Assembly (NCBI RefSeq): GCF_006716235.1
Contig: NZ_VFOR01000001.1
Coordinates: 372,001-436,000, forward strand
Length of the DNA stretch: 64,000 nt
Direction: 5' to 3'
DNA from: Propioniferax innocua
Lineage (GTDB): Bacteria > Actinomycetota > Actinomycetes > Propionibacteriales > Propionibacteriaceae
Shown in pieces: positions 16,936-25,760 of this stretch (position 1 is its first letter; each line of letters starts with the position of its first letter). A program made the position numbers and the translations under genes. The notes beneath the pieces were generated by a model. The model was not told the DNA's origin. It searched no databases and saw only the letters and a list, made by a program, of their open reading frames with translations.

Positions 16936-16950
16936 ACGAGTAATCGTTTA
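16936..16950. promoter_or_regulatory. Candidate LacI-type operator, copy 2
   Basis: A second ACGAGTAATCGTTT, identical over 14 bases to copy 1 and in the same orientation. It is about 100 bp from the divergent thiolase start and 60 bp from the isomerase start, so occupancy of both sites could repress the sugar operon and possibly influence fadA. Confidence 0.6.
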
Positions 16951-17048
16951 CATGCACAAGAGCCAAACCCGGGCCATCAGGTGACTTGCCTCACCTCGAG
17001 CCCACCACCCCCTTCCCAGAATCAGTTACTTGCTAGTAACATTCCCGC

Positions 17049-18245
17049 ATGCCTGTTACCCGAGACGTGGTCTTCGTCGAAGGCGTGCGCACGCCATTCG
17101 GCAAGGCCGGATCCCTCTATGAAGAAACCCGAGCCGATGATCTGGTGGTCAACTGCATCCGTGAACTGATGCGACGCCACCCCGAACTCCCCGGCGAACG
17201 TGTCGATGAAGTCGCGATCGCCGCCACCACCCAGACCGGCGACCAGGGCCTGACGCTGGGCCGCACCGCCGCACTTCTGGCCGGTCTGCCCAAGAGCGTT
17301 CCGGGGTACGCGATCGATCGCATGTGTGCGGGCGCGATGACGGCCGTGACAACCACGGCATCGGGCATCGCGTTCGGTGCCTATGACGTCGCCATCGCCG
17401 GTGGTGTCGAGCACATGGGCCGCCATCCCATGGGCGAAGGCACCGATCCGAACCCACGGTTCCTCGCCGAACGCATCGTCGATGAGAGCGCACTCGTCAT
17501 GGGCGCCACCGCGGAGAATCTCCACGACATGTTCCCCGCGATCACCAAGGAGCGTGCAGATCAGTACGCACTCCTGAGCCAGCAACGCGTCGCTCGCGCC
17601 TACGAGTCCGGGGTCATCCAGCAAGGCCTCGTCCCCACAGCCGCCCGCAGCACCGAACTCGGCTGGGGCTTGGCCACCGCTGACGAGCCCCCGCGCCCCG
17701 GCACCACCATCGAAGCCCTGTCCGACCTGAAAACCCCCTTCCGACCGCATGGAAACGTGACGCCGGGCAATGCCGCAGGCCTCAACGACGGCGCCACGGC
17801 CTGCCTGCTCGCTGAGTCCGAGGCAGCTGCTGAACTCGGACTCGCTCCGAGTATGAAGCTCGTCGGCTACGCATTCGCCGGTGTGGACCCATCCGTCATG
17901 GGCGTGGGCCCCGTTCCTTCGACCGAGCGCGCCCTGCAACGTGCGGGTCTGACCATCGACGACATCGGCGCCTTCGAGATCAACGAGGCCTTCGCCGTGC
18001 AGGTGCTCGCGTTCCTGGATCACTTCGGCATCGACCAAGACGACGAACGCGTCAACCCCTATGGCGGCGCCATCGCTCTGGGCCACCCACTGGCCAGCTC
18101 CGGCGTCCGCCTCATGATCCACTTGGCACGGCAGTTCGCCGAGCGACCCGAGGTGCGCTACGGGATCACCACCATGTGCGTGGGTCTCGGCATGGGCGGC
18201 ACCGTCATCTGGGAGAACCCCCACTACACCGGAGGCGACAACTGA
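17049..18245 (+). CDS. fadA: Acetyl-CoA acyltransferase (thiolase)
   Basis: The 398-residue degradative thiolase has nucleophile Cys93 in DRMCAGAM, the NEAFAVQ segment, GHPLASSG with its active-site His, and the second catalytic Cys in TMCVGLGMGG. It cleaves 3-ketoacyl-CoA to acetyl-CoA and a shortened acyl-CoA. The ATG overlaps nothing upstream; the stop overlaps the fadB ATG (TGATG), so the two subunits are coupled as in a trifunctional beta-oxidation complex. It is divergent from the sugar operon. Confidence 0.94.
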   Translation: MPVTRDVVFVEGVRTPFGKAGSLYEETRADDLVVNCIRELMRRHPELPGERVDEVAIAATTQTGDQGLTLGRTAALLAGLPKSVPGYAIDRMCAGAMTAVTTTASGIAFGAYDVAIAGGVEHMGRHPMGEGTDPNPRFLAERIVDESALVMGATAENLHDMFPAITKERADQYALLSQQRVARAYESGVIQQGLVPTAARSTELGWGLATADEPPRPGTTIEALSDLKTPFRPHGNVTPGNAAGLNDGATACLLAESEAAAELGLAPSMKLVGYAFAGVDPSVMGVGPVPSTERALQRAGLTIDDIGAFEINEAFAVQVLAFLDHFGIDQDDERVNPYGGAIALGHPLASSGVRLMIHLARQFAERPEVRYGITTMCVGLGMGGTVIWENPHYTGGDN

Positions 18246-20386
18246 TGTACGACAACGTCAACGAACTCCTCGAACAGGCGTGCGCCATCACGCCCGAGCC
18301 CGAGATCGTCACCCGCGCACTCGCACGCGATATCGAACTCCCCCACGGTGCCGGCACCGGCGTCCTGATCACTCTCGACAACGGCCACGATCACACCAAG
18401 CCCAACACCTTGGGCCCCTGGGACCTCAAAGCGATCAATGACACCTACGATGCCGTGCTGGCTCGCAAGGACGTGTCCGCGATCATGGTCACCGGCAAGC
18501 CGTTCATCCTTGCTGCAGGCGCGAACCTCAAGATGATCGGAGCCATCGGCAGCCTCGAACACGCCACTTTGATGGGCCGAATCGGCCACGCAGTCCTCGG
18601 CAGGATGCACACGTCGAGCGTCCCGACCTTCGGCTTCATCAACGGACTCTCGCTGGGCGGAGGCACCGAGGTCACCCTCAACTGTCATTACCGCACCATC
18701 AGCACAGCATGCCCGGCCATCGCCTTCCCCGAGGTCTTTCTCGGCATCCTCCCCGGCTGGGGCGGGGCGACACTTCTCCCGAAACTCATCGGCCCGGCCA
18801 AGGCCGTCGAGGTCATCATCGGCAACGCACTGAACCAGAACAAGATGCTCAATGCTCCCAAGGCACAGGCCATGGGGCTGGCTGACGCCATGTTCGAGGG
18901 CGCCGACTTCCTGGAGCGCTCCATCGACTGGGCAGCCAGAGTCGTCACCGGTGAGGTGCGCGTCGAGCGGGCTCGAGTCGAGGATGCCGAGTGGACAGAA
19001 CAGGAGTGGACCGAAGCCATCGCCGCCGGCCGCGAGCTGAGCCGCAAGAAGACAGGTGGCATCGCACCGGCCGCCGACCGATGCCTCGACGTCATGGCCG
19101 CAGCACAGCACAACGACGTAGCCGAGAACTACCTGCTCGAGGACGCCGCGCTCGGCGAGCTCATCATGACAGAGGAGTTCCGTTCGGGACTCTACGCATT
19201 CGATCTGGTACAACGTCGCGCGAAGAAACCCGCCGGCGCGCCCGATCGGGACCTGGCACGCAAGGTCTCCAAGGTCGGTGTCGTCGGCGCCGGCCTCATG
19301 GCATCCCAGCTCGCACTCCTGTTCATCAGAAGGCTGGGGGTTCCGGTGGTCATGAGTGACCTCGATCAGGAGCGCGTCGACCGCGGCGTCAGTCACGTCC
19401 ATACCGAGATCGACAAACTCATCGAGAAGGGACGTACCACCGAGGCCAAGGCCAACCGTCTGCGTTCCCTCATCTCCGGCACCACCGACCAGGCTGATTT
19501 CGCCGACTGCGACTTCGTCATCGAAGCCGTGTTCGAGGAGATGGACATCAAGCAAAAGGTGTTCACCGGGCTGGAGCAGCATGTTTCACCCGAATGTGTC
19601 CTGGCCACCAACACCTCATCTCTGTCGATCAGCGAGATGGCCTCACAGCTGCAGCACCCCGAGCGCGTGGTGGGCTTCCATTTCTTCAACCCGGTCGCGG
19701 TCCTCCCCCTGCTGGAAATCATTCGGGGAGAGAACACCGACGATGCAACGCTGGCCACTGCCTTCGCCACGGCGAAGAATCTGAAGAAGAACGCAATCCT
19801 CGTGGCCGATGCCCCGGCCTTCGTGGTCAACCGCATCCTCACACGGCTCATGGGCGAGGTGCAGAAGGTGGTGGATGAGGGCACACCCATCGAACAGGCC
19901 GATGCCGCACTCGCTCCGATGGGGCTTCCCATGCCACCCTTCGTGCTCATGGAGCTCGTGGGCCCGGCGATCGCGCTGCATGTGGCCGAAACCCTCCACC
20001 AGTCCTTCGGCACCGAACGCTTCCCCATCTCCCGGTCCTTGCAGAACCTGGTCGAAGCAGGTCGCTCGTCGTACTACGACAGGGACGAGAACGGCAGGCC
20101 CCACGTGCCCGACGAGGTGAAAGCCCTGCTCGTCACCGGTGATACACCCGTGGATCCCGACACCATCCTCGAACGCTGCCGTGATGCCCTGGCCGAAGAG
20201 ATCGGTCTGATGCTCACCGAAGGTGTCGTGGCAGGACCGGCCGAGATCGATCTGTGCATGATCCTCGGCGCCGGATGGCCCTTCCATCTGGGCGGAATCA
20301 CCCCTTACCTGGACCGCACGGGCACCTCCGAAAAGGTCAACGGTCAGAGGTTCCTCCCACAAGGAGTTGCAAGCCTCCCGGCCTGA
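18245..20386 (+). CDS. fadB: Fatty-acid oxidation complex alpha subunit: enoyl-CoA hydratase / 3-hydroxyacyl-CoA dehydrogenase
   Basis: This 713-residue fusion has an N-terminal crotonase domain (about 1-300; oxyanion-hole segments AAGANLKM and NGLSLGGGTEV, catalytic FPEVFLGILPGWGG). A Rossmann NAD-binding domain follows (KVGVVGAGLMASQLA, about 343), then HFFNPVAVLPLLEI with the catalytic His, and the C-terminal helical dimerisation domains. It performs the second and third steps of beta-oxidation and works with the thiolase encoded just upstream. Length and order are normal for actinobacterial FadB. A 71-nt palindromic element begins 14 nt after its stop. Confidence 0.95.
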   Translation: MYDNVNELLEQACAITPEPEIVTRALARDIELPHGAGTGVLITLDNGHDHTKPNTLGPWDLKAINDTYDAVLARKDVSAIMVTGKPFILAAGANLKMIGAIGSLEHATLMGRIGHAVLGRMHTSSVPTFGFINGLSLGGGTEVTLNCHYRTISTACPAIAFPEVFLGILPGWGGATLLPKLIGPAKAVEVIIGNALNQNKMLNAPKAQAMGLADAMFEGADFLERSIDWAARVVTGEVRVERARVEDAEWTEQEWTEAIAAGRELSRKKTGGIAPAADRCLDVMAAAQHNDVAENYLLEDAALGELIMTEEFRSGLYAFDLVQRRAKKPAGAPDRDLARKVSKVGVVGAGLMASQLALLFIRRLGVPVVMSDLDQERVDRGVSHVHTEIDKLIEKGRTTEAKANRLRSLISGTTDQADFADCDFVIEAVFEEMDIKQKVFTGLEQHVSPECVLATNTSSLSISEMASQLQHPERVVGFHFFNPVAVLPLLEIIRGENTDDATLATAFATAKNLKKNAILVADAPAFVVNRILTRLMGEVQKVVDEGTPIEQADAALAPMGLPMPPFVLMELVGPAIALHVAETLHQSFGTERFPISRSLQNLVEAGRSSYYDRDENGRPHVPDEVKALLVTGDTPVDPDTILERCRDALAEEIGLMLTEGVVAGPAEIDLCMILGAGWPFHLGGITPYLDRTGTSEKVNGQRFLPQGVASLPA

Positions 20387-20400
20387 GCCGGCGAAATTCT

Positions 20401-20471
20401 GCGAACTGCAGCGTTTGACCGCCCCTCGTGAACGTCACCGTAACGATCATGGATCAGACGCTGCAGTTCGC
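20401..20471. repeat. 71-nt palindromic element, copy A
   Basis: Ends are 18-nt inverted repeats with one mismatch (GCGAACTGCAGCGTTTGA against TCAGACGCTGCAGTTCGC). Its reverse complement matches the element at 21363 at about 54 of 71 positions by eye, so the two form an inverted pair enclosing the gene at 20483. As RNA it folds into a long hairpin and may also terminate fadB. Confidence 0.75.
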
Positions 20472-20482
20472 ACCGCTCCGGC

Positions 20483-21349
20483 GTGTCGAACCCGAATTTC
20501 GGGCCTAATGGGCCTGTGCACGGGATCTGGACCACCGCCGAAATCCTCAGCATCTACACCCGCACCGAGCTCCAGCGTCTTCTGGAGACCGGGCAGCTCC
20601 GTCGGCTCCGCCGCGGACGCTACGCCGATCAACGAGCAACACCGCAGGCGATCCGCGCGGTCACCTTGGGCGGTGTGCTGACCTGTTTCTCTGCGCTGAC
20701 CGAGAGCTGGGTCCCACACCGCCACCAACTCCATGTGAGGATCCCCGCGAACTCCAACCGAGCCATCACGTCCCCGGCGGGTGTCGTCATCCACCGGGCG
20801 ACTCGTGGCATCAGCACCGACGCCACCGTCGACTCGATTCCGGTCAGTCTTGCCATGGCGCTGCAGTGCACCACGGACCTCGAATGGATCGCGATGGTGG
20901 ATTCGATCCTGCATGAACGGCTCGCCGACCGATCATCCTTGGCCGCCGACGTGCTCATGGCCGCGCCGACATGGCACCGGCGAGTGCATGACCTGATGAC
21001 GAAGGTCGATCCGAGAAGCGAATCCGGCACCGAGTCCATCCTCCGCTGTGCGCTGAGAGCCGAGGGCTACCGGGTCCGGATCCAGGTGCAGATCGGTCAG
21101 GATCGGGTCGACATGCTGGTCGGTGACCGCCTCGTACTCGAGTGCGACTCGTTGACCCACCATTGGAACTCTCGGGCCTTCGAGCACGACCGTCGCCGTG
21201 ACCTGCGCCTGAAGTCCGCCGGATACGAGGTCCTTCGATTCACCTACAACCAACTCATGTACGAGCTGGACGAGGTTCTGGAGATGGTCAGGCAGATGAC
21301 CCGCGCCCGCAAGCACCGTTGGAGCCACCGAGACCGGCGCGTGGCCTGA
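20483..21349 (+). CDS. AbiEi-like N-terminal domain with C-terminal DUF559/Vsr-like nuclease domain
   Basis: The 288-residue protein has an N-terminal winged-helix region like AbiEi-family antitoxin domains (RTELQRLLETGQLRRLRRGRY, about 26-46). The C-terminal region (about 190-275) reads VDMLVGDRLVLECDS, then FEHDRRRDLRLKSAGYEVLRFTY, the pattern of PD-(D/E)XK endonuclease-like DUF559/Vsr proteins. Members are common in actinobacteria and their function is unsettled; no AbiEii toxin gene adjoins, so antitoxin function is unsupported. Start GTG 20483 lies 12 nt after a palindromic element; GTG 20516 is an alternative. A paralogue lies at 45834. Confidence 0.75.
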   Translation: MSNPNFGPNGPVHGIWTTAEILSIYTRTELQRLLETGQLRRLRRGRYADQRATPQAIRAVTLGGVLTCFSALTESWVPHRHQLHVRIPANSNRAITSPAGVVIHRATRGISTDATVDSIPVSLAMALQCTTDLEWIAMVDSILHERLADRSSLAADVLMAAPTWHRRVHDLMTKVDPRSESGTESILRCALRAEGYRVRIQVQIGQDRVDMLVGDRLVLECDSLTHHWNSRAFEHDRRRDLRLKSAGYEVLRFTYNQLMYELDEVLEMVRQMTRARKHRWSHRDRRVA

Positions 21350-21362
21350 TCCCTGACGCGAC

Positions 21363-21433
21363 ACGCAGTGCAGCGTTTGATCCATGATCGTTTCTGTGAC
21401 GGGCCCAGAAGGCGATCAAACGCTGCATTACGT
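21363..21433. repeat. 71-nt palindromic element, copy B (inverted relative to copy A)
   Basis: Ends are 20-nt inverted repeats with two mismatches around GCAGCGTTTGATC. It has the same length as the 20401 copy in opposite orientation. It begins 13 nt after the stop of the nuclease-like gene and ends 22 nt before the msrB start. Confidence 0.75.
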
Positions 21434-21455
21434 CAGCGGTCATACACTGGCAGAC

Positions 21456-21887
21456 ATGACTGAGAGCCCCGAGAAACCCAAGCTGTCCGTCCTGAAGACC
21501 GAGGACGAGTGGCGTGAGATGCTCACCCCGGCCGAGTATCAGGTGCTCCGTCAGGCGGGCACCGAGCCACCCTTCGTCGGCGAGTACACCGACACCACCA
21601 CCGAAGGTGTTTACCGCTGCCGCGCCTGCAATGCCGAGCTGTTCCGCAGCGAAACGAAATTCGAGTCCCATTGCGGCTGGCCCTCGTTCTTCTCACCCCT
21701 CGCCGAGGACACTGTCCGTTACGTCGAGGACCGCAGCATCCCCGGCCCTCCGCGCGTGGAGGTGCGGTGCACCGCCTGCGATTCCCATCTGGGCCATGTC
21801 TTCGCCGGTGAGGGTTATCAGACACCCACCGACCTGCGGTACTGCATCAACTCCATCTGCCTCACTCTGGAGCCGACGCAGAACTGA
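21456..21887 (+). CDS. msrB: Peptide-methionine (R)-S-oxide reductase
   Basis: The 143-residue protein reduces methionine-R-sulfoxide in proteins. Visible residues are the zinc ligands Cys55/Cys58 (YRCRAC) and Cys105/Cys108 (CTACDSHLGHVF), HCGWPSF, and the catalytic Cys130 in LRYCINS. The frame extends upstream to 21384, but that part lies within a palindromic element, so ATG 21456 is chosen, where the homologous sequence begins. It ends at a bidirectional hairpin shared with hemQ. Confidence 0.96.
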   Translation: MTESPEKPKLSVLKTEDEWREMLTPAEYQVLRQAGTEPPFVGEYTDTTTEGVYRCRACNAELFRSETKFESHCGWPSFFSPLAEDTVRYVEDRSIPGPPRVEVRCTACDSHLGHVFAGEGYQTPTDLRYCINSICLTLEPTQN

Positions 21888-21937
21888 CCGACAAGGGCTC
21901 CCCAGATACGGCAGTCCAACCACGGCACCACCAGAAG

Positions 21938-21979
21938 CAGATGCAGGGCCCCGACCAGATGGTCGGGGCCCTGCATCTG
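21938..21979. terminator. 19-bp stem bidirectional terminator between msrB and hemQ
   Basis: CAGATGCAGGGCCCCGACC, loop AGAT, then the exact complement. It sits between two convergent genes, 50 nt from the msrB stop and 18 nt from the hemQ stop. Confidence 0.8.
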
Positions 21980-21997
21980 TCGAATGGTTCGGCGACC

Positions 21998-22735
21998 TCA
22001 GTCAGTGAGGCCGAGCCAGCCCCGCACGATGTCGGCCAGTTCGCGGCGACGTCCGGAGTAGAACGGGGTCTCCTCACGCACGTGACGGCGCGCGGCCGAG
22101 GCACGCAGTTCGCGCATGCACTCCACGATGCGGGTCATGTCGTCGGCCTCGAAACACAGCAGCCACTCGTAATCGCCGAGAGCAAAGCCCATGGTGGTGT
22201 TACCGCGCACATCGGGGTAGTCAGCGGCCAGCCCACCGTGCTCACGCAGCAAATGCATGCGCTCGTGATCCGAGAGCAGGTACCACTCGTAGGAGCGCAC
22301 GAACGGGTACACGCAGATGTGGTCGTGCGGCTCCTCGTCGGCCATGAAGGCTGGCACATGGCGACGGTTGAACTCCGCGGGACGGTGCAGACCCATCTGC
22401 GACCACACTGGCTGCAGGCCACGGCCAAGATCCGAAGAACGGAGGGTGTTGTAAGCGCGCTGCAAATCCTCATACTCGCTCGCGTGCCACCACACCAGTA
22501 GGTCGGCGTCAGCGTTGAACCCCGAGACGTCGTACCAGCCACGGATCATCAGATCGTCGGATACAGCCTGCACCTGCTCGAGTGCCTTCTGCGCCAGGTG
22601 CGTGGCCTCCTCGACGTCACGGGGAAGATCGGTGCGACGGAACACCGAATACATCACGTAGCGCTTGGTTGCGTTGATCCGATCGAAGTCGGCGTTGGCC
22701 TGGGGATCGACGTGCTCGATCTTCTCGTGGGTCAT
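21998..22735 (-). CDS. hemQ: Coproheme decarboxylase (chlorite dismutase family)
   Basis: The 245-residue protein starts at ATG 22735 behind GGAGGAAAC. HemQ/ChdC converts coproheme to heme b using H2O2, the last step of the coproporphyrin-dependent route of Gram-positive bacteria. The Cld-fold segments CVYPFVRSYEWYLLSDHERM and LREHG, which include the heme-near Tyr and His region, are present, as is WWHASEYEDLQ. It is 22 nt downstream of hemE on the same strand; ferrochelatase lies at 55355. The full-length frame to 22831 adds a non-conserved leader. Confidence 0.94.
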   Translation of the reverse strand: MTHEKIEHVDPQANADFDRINATKRYVMYSVFRRTDLPRDVEEATHLAQKALEQVQAVSDDLMIRGWYDVSGFNADADLLVWWHASEYEDLQRAYNTLRSSDLGRGLQPVWSQMGLHRPAEFNRRHVPAFMADEEPHDHICVYPFVRSYEWYLLSDHERMHLLREHGGLAADYPDVRGNTTMGFALGDYEWLLCFEADDMTRIVECMRELRASAARRHVREETPFYSGRRRELADIVRGWLGLTD

Positions 22736-22757
22736 GTTTCCTCCTTGGTTGGTGGGG

Positions 22758-23822
22758 TCAGTCGTTGTCCGCGATGCGCTCGAGCTCGTCACGACGCCAC
22801 GTGGGGCCTTCTTCGTGCACGAGTTCGACAATGCGGGTGAGTACTGTCGGGTCGGTGTCCGGCGGTACGCCGTGGCCGAGGTTGAAGATGTGTCCGGGTG
22901 TGTGGGCCCCGGAACGGATGACCGCCTCGACGCGTGCGGCGATCACCTCCCAATCAGCCTTGAGCAGCGCGGGGTCGAGGTTGCCCTGCATGGCATGCCC
23001 GCCACCAACACGACGAGACGCTTCAGCCAACGGCACACGATGGTCGACCCCGACGACCTCGCAACCTGCAGCGGCCATGTCTGCCAGCAGTTCACTGGTG
23101 CCGACGCCGAAGTGGATGCGAGGCACATCGGTGACCGAACCGAGCAGTCCACGGACATGCGGCTTGACGAAGCTCCGGTAGTCCTCCGGAGCAAGGCTTC
23201 CCGCCCACGAGTCGAACACCTGCACAGCTGCGGCACCACCTTCGATCTGTGCCCGCAGGAATACCTCCGAATACTGTGCGAGGCGCTGACACAGGGCATT
23301 CCAGGTCTCGGGCTCGGAGACCATGAACGACTTGGCAACCGCGTGATCCTTCGACGGCCCGCCCTGTACGAGGTAACTGGCCAAGGTGAAGGGCGCACCG
23401 CAGAACCCCAACAGCGGCACATCGAGCTCGGCTACGAGCAGGCGAGCTGCCTCGGTCACGAAATCGAGATCCTCGACGCCGAGTTCCGGCAGCGCATCCA
23501 CCTGTGCTCGTGAACGTATGGGCTCGGCTACGACAGGGCCGGTCCCTGGCACGATGTCCAGGTCAATACCGGCAGCCTTCAGCGGCACCATGATGTCGGA
23601 GTAGAACACTGCGGCATCGACGCCATGACGGCGCACCGGCTGCGCGGTGATCTCACACACCAGCTCGGGGATCCGGCATGCCTCCAACATGGTGGTTCCG
23701 GCCCGCGCTTCCCGATATTCGGGCAGGGATCGGCCAGCCTGACGCATGAACCACACGGGGATACGGTCGGGATCGGGTTCACATCGAGCAGCGGCAAGGA
23801 AGGGATCAGTCACGCCCCCCAT
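22758..23822 (-). CDS. hemE: Uroporphyrinogen decarboxylase
   Basis: The 354-residue protein removes four acetate carboxyls from uroporphyrinogen III to give coproporphyrinogen III. It has the N-terminal signature PVWFMRQAGRSLPEYR, the DAAVFYSDIMVPL segment with the catalytic Asp, and GFCGAPFTLASYLVQGG. GTG 23813, 6-9 nt behind a GGATGGGGGG purine run, may be the real start rather than ATG 23822. It forms a two-gene unit with hemQ, so precursor commitment and the last heme step are expressed together. Confidence 0.96.
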   Translation of the reverse strand: MGGVTDPFLAAARCEPDPDRIPVWFMRQAGRSLPEYREARAGTTMLEACRIPELVCEITAQPVRRHGVDAAVFYSDIMVPLKAAGIDLDIVPGTGPVVAEPIRSRAQVDALPELGVEDLDFVTEAARLLVAELDVPLLGFCGAPFTLASYLVQGGPSKDHAVAKSFMVSEPETWNALCQRLAQYSEVFLRAQIEGGAAAVQVFDSWAGSLAPEDYRSFVKPHVRGLLGSVTDVPRIHFGVGTSELLADMAAAGCEVVGVDHRVPLAEASRRVGGGHAMQGNLDPALLKADWEVIAARVEAVIRSGAHTPGHIFNLGHGVPPDTDPTVLTRIVELVHEEGPTWRRDELERIADND

Positions 23823-23882
23823 CCTTGCATGTCACGGCGAGTCGGCTGATCCCCGTTGACAGGAAATGCTTAACCTGCAGGG

Positions 23883-24464
23883 GTGCAGGCAATGAAGGGA
23901 TCCAAGCTTCCGCGCGAATTCCAGCGCGCGGCTCAGGCCATGGTCGACCATGCTTGGCGCCCGGAACTCCATGTGGACAGGGTCCCCGGGCCCCAGCGGC
24001 TTGCCCCGCATGCCGCGGCGCTCACCGCCGAGCTCGAATCCGAAGGTGCGACGGTGGGTTCTGCACGACTCGTACTCCTCCACGACCCCGAGGGGAACCC
24101 GGCATGGGACGGCACGTTCCGCTGCGTGGTGTACATCCGTGCCGATGTGGATGCCGAGATGGCGGCCGATCCTTTGATGACCGGTGTCGGCTGGTCCTGG
24201 CTGCAGGAGTGTCTGGAGAACAATCACTGCGAGTTCGGAGCATCGACCGGTACGGTCACCGTGGTCACCAGCGAAAGTTTCGGTGCGATGGATGACGAGC
24301 AGAGCCGGTCGGAGATCGAGATCCGCGCCTCGTGGACGCCTTACATCGGTGAGGGAGATGGCATGGCCGATCACCTCGATGCGTGGTCCGACCTGCTGTG
24401 CACCACCGCAGGGCTGCCCCCACTGCCCAAGGGTGTCGTCATGCTTCCCCGACGAGCGCGCTGA
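23883..24464 (+). CDS. DUF3000 family protein
   Basis: The 193-residue cytoplasmic protein carries the conserved actinobacterial DUF3000 pattern: WRPELHVDRVPGPQRLAPHA, RLVLLHDPEGNPAWDGTFR, GVGWSWLQECL, SGTVTVVTSESFGAMDD and EIRASWTPY. No function is known. Its stop overlaps the start of the RNase D gene (TGATG), the usual neighbour of this family, so coupled expression and a link to RNA metabolism can be suspected but not shown. An earlier methionine pair allows a start three codons later. Confidence 0.9.
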   Translation: MQAMKGSKLPREFQRAAQAMVDHAWRPELHVDRVPGPQRLAPHAAALTAELESEGATVGSARLVLLHDPEGNPAWDGTFRCVVYIRADVDAEMAADPLMTGVGWSWLQECLENNHCEFGASTGTVTVVTSESFGAMDDEQSRSEIEIRASWTPYIGEGDGMADHLDAWSDLLCTTAGLPPLPKGVVMLPRRAR

Positions 24465-25711
24465 TGGCAGCCGACGCCAGTGAGCCCGAACTTCCCCTGC
24501 TCGCCGCACCGACTGCGGGGGTGCCTCCCGTCGCCACCACCGAGGCGCAACTGCAGGAGACCATCGACTCCCTGGCCGCAGGAACCGGCCCTCTTGCCAT
24601 CGACACCGAACGCGCGCACGGTTTTCGTTACAGCACCCGCGCCTATCTGATCCAACTGCGCCGTGCCGGTTCCGGCACCCACCTGGTGGACCCCATCGGA
24701 TTCTGGAACGGCGATGAGCCCGCCGACCTCTCCGCACTCGGGGCCGTGGTCGACGACGTCCCATGGATCATCCATGCCGCCACCCAGGACATGCCGTGCC
24801 TGGCCGAGGTGGCTCTGGTGCCCCAGCAGGTGTTCGACACCGAACTCGCCGGGCGCCTCCTCGGTTGGCCGCGGGTCGGGCTCGGGCCCATGATCGAGAA
24901 GGTCTTCGGCAAAAGGCTTGCGAAGGAGCATTCGGCATCGGACTGGTCTTCGCGACCACTTCCGGAGAGCTGGCTCACCTACGCGGCCCTCGACGTGGAG
25001 CTCCTCATCGAACTCCGCGAACACATGGTGGCCGAACTCATCGCGGCCGACCGCGCCGAGTGGGCACGTCAGGAGTTTGCACATCTTGCGGCCCACGCTG
25101 CGGATCCGACGCCGCCGCGACCCGATCCGTGGCGCCGGACCTCCGGCATACAGAACGTTCGGACGCCACTGGGCATGGCTGTTCTCCGTCAGATCTGGGA
25201 GGCCCGGGACGAACTTGCCCGGTCCCTCGACAAGGCACCAAGCAAGCTTCTGAAGGATTCTGCGATCTCGGATCTCGCCGCCTTGGTGGGGCAACACAAA
25301 CGTGTCGACCGTGGCATGTTGCGTGACATCTCCGGTTTTGAGCGGCGCGTCGCGCGGCGCTACGAATCCCGCTGGCTGACCGCCGCGGAAAAGGCGTTGG
25401 CCGCGCCACGAAGCTCACACCCACCATTGCGCCCACCAAGCAGCGGCATTCCGAATCCGAAGTCGTGGGCACGACGCGCACCCCAAGCCGATGAGCGCCG
25501 TGTCCGGATGCGCACGGTCATGGATGAGCTCTCCGAACGCTTCGGAGTCGCCCCGGAGGTCATCCTCTCCCCCGGCACATGGCGTGAACTCGCGTGGGAA
25601 CCGTGCGACGCGACCCCTGCCGCAGTCACCGACTGGCTCACCGAGCATGGTGCCCGCCCCTGGCAGTGCGATTTGACAGCAGAACCCCTCGCCCGGGCGA
25701 TCAGCGGCTGA
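24464..25711 (+). CDS. rnd: Ribonuclease D with HRDC domain
   Basis: The 415-residue 3'-5' exoribonuclease has the DEDDy motifs: LAIDTERAHG (Asp, Glu), HAATQDMPCL (Asp) and YAALDVELLIELR (Tyr, Asp). An HRDC domain follows (about 225-300, TPLGMAVLRQIWEARDELAR) and a C-terminal region. It trims structured RNA 3' ends such as tRNA precursors. It is coupled to DUF3000 upstream and followed by a 393-bp stretch without a gene. Confidence 0.94.
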   Translation: MAADASEPELPLLAAPTAGVPPVATTEAQLQETIDSLAAGTGPLAIDTERAHGFRYSTRAYLIQLRRAGSGTHLVDPIGFWNGDEPADLSALGAVVDDVPWIIHAATQDMPCLAEVALVPQQVFDTELAGRLLGWPRVGLGPMIEKVFGKRLAKEHSASDWSSRPLPESWLTYAALDVELLIELREHMVAELIAADRAEWARQEFAHLAAHAADPTPPRPDPWRRTSGIQNVRTPLGMAVLRQIWEARDELARSLDKAPSKLLKDSAISDLAALVGQHKRVDRGMLRDISGFERRVARRYESRWLTAAEKALAAPRSSHPPLRPPSSGIPNPKSWARRAPQADERRVRMRTVMDELSERFGVAPEVILSPGTWRELAWEPCDATPAAVTDWLTEHGARPWQCDLTAEPLARAISG

Positions 25712-25760
25712 TCACCGGGGCACCGGAGCCCTGGGTCCTGCGTTCCGCAGTCAACCGGAA

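Noticed and set aside
20483-21349. AbiEi antitoxin of an AbiE toxin-antitoxin pair
   Set aside because: No AbiEii nucleotidyltransferase gene is adjacent; the nearest genes are fadB and msrB.
20401-21433. Insertion sequence with inverted ends
   Set aside because: The enclosed protein has a nuclease-like DUF559 domain rather than a transposase, and no target-site duplication was seen, so it is reported only as a repeat-flanked gene.
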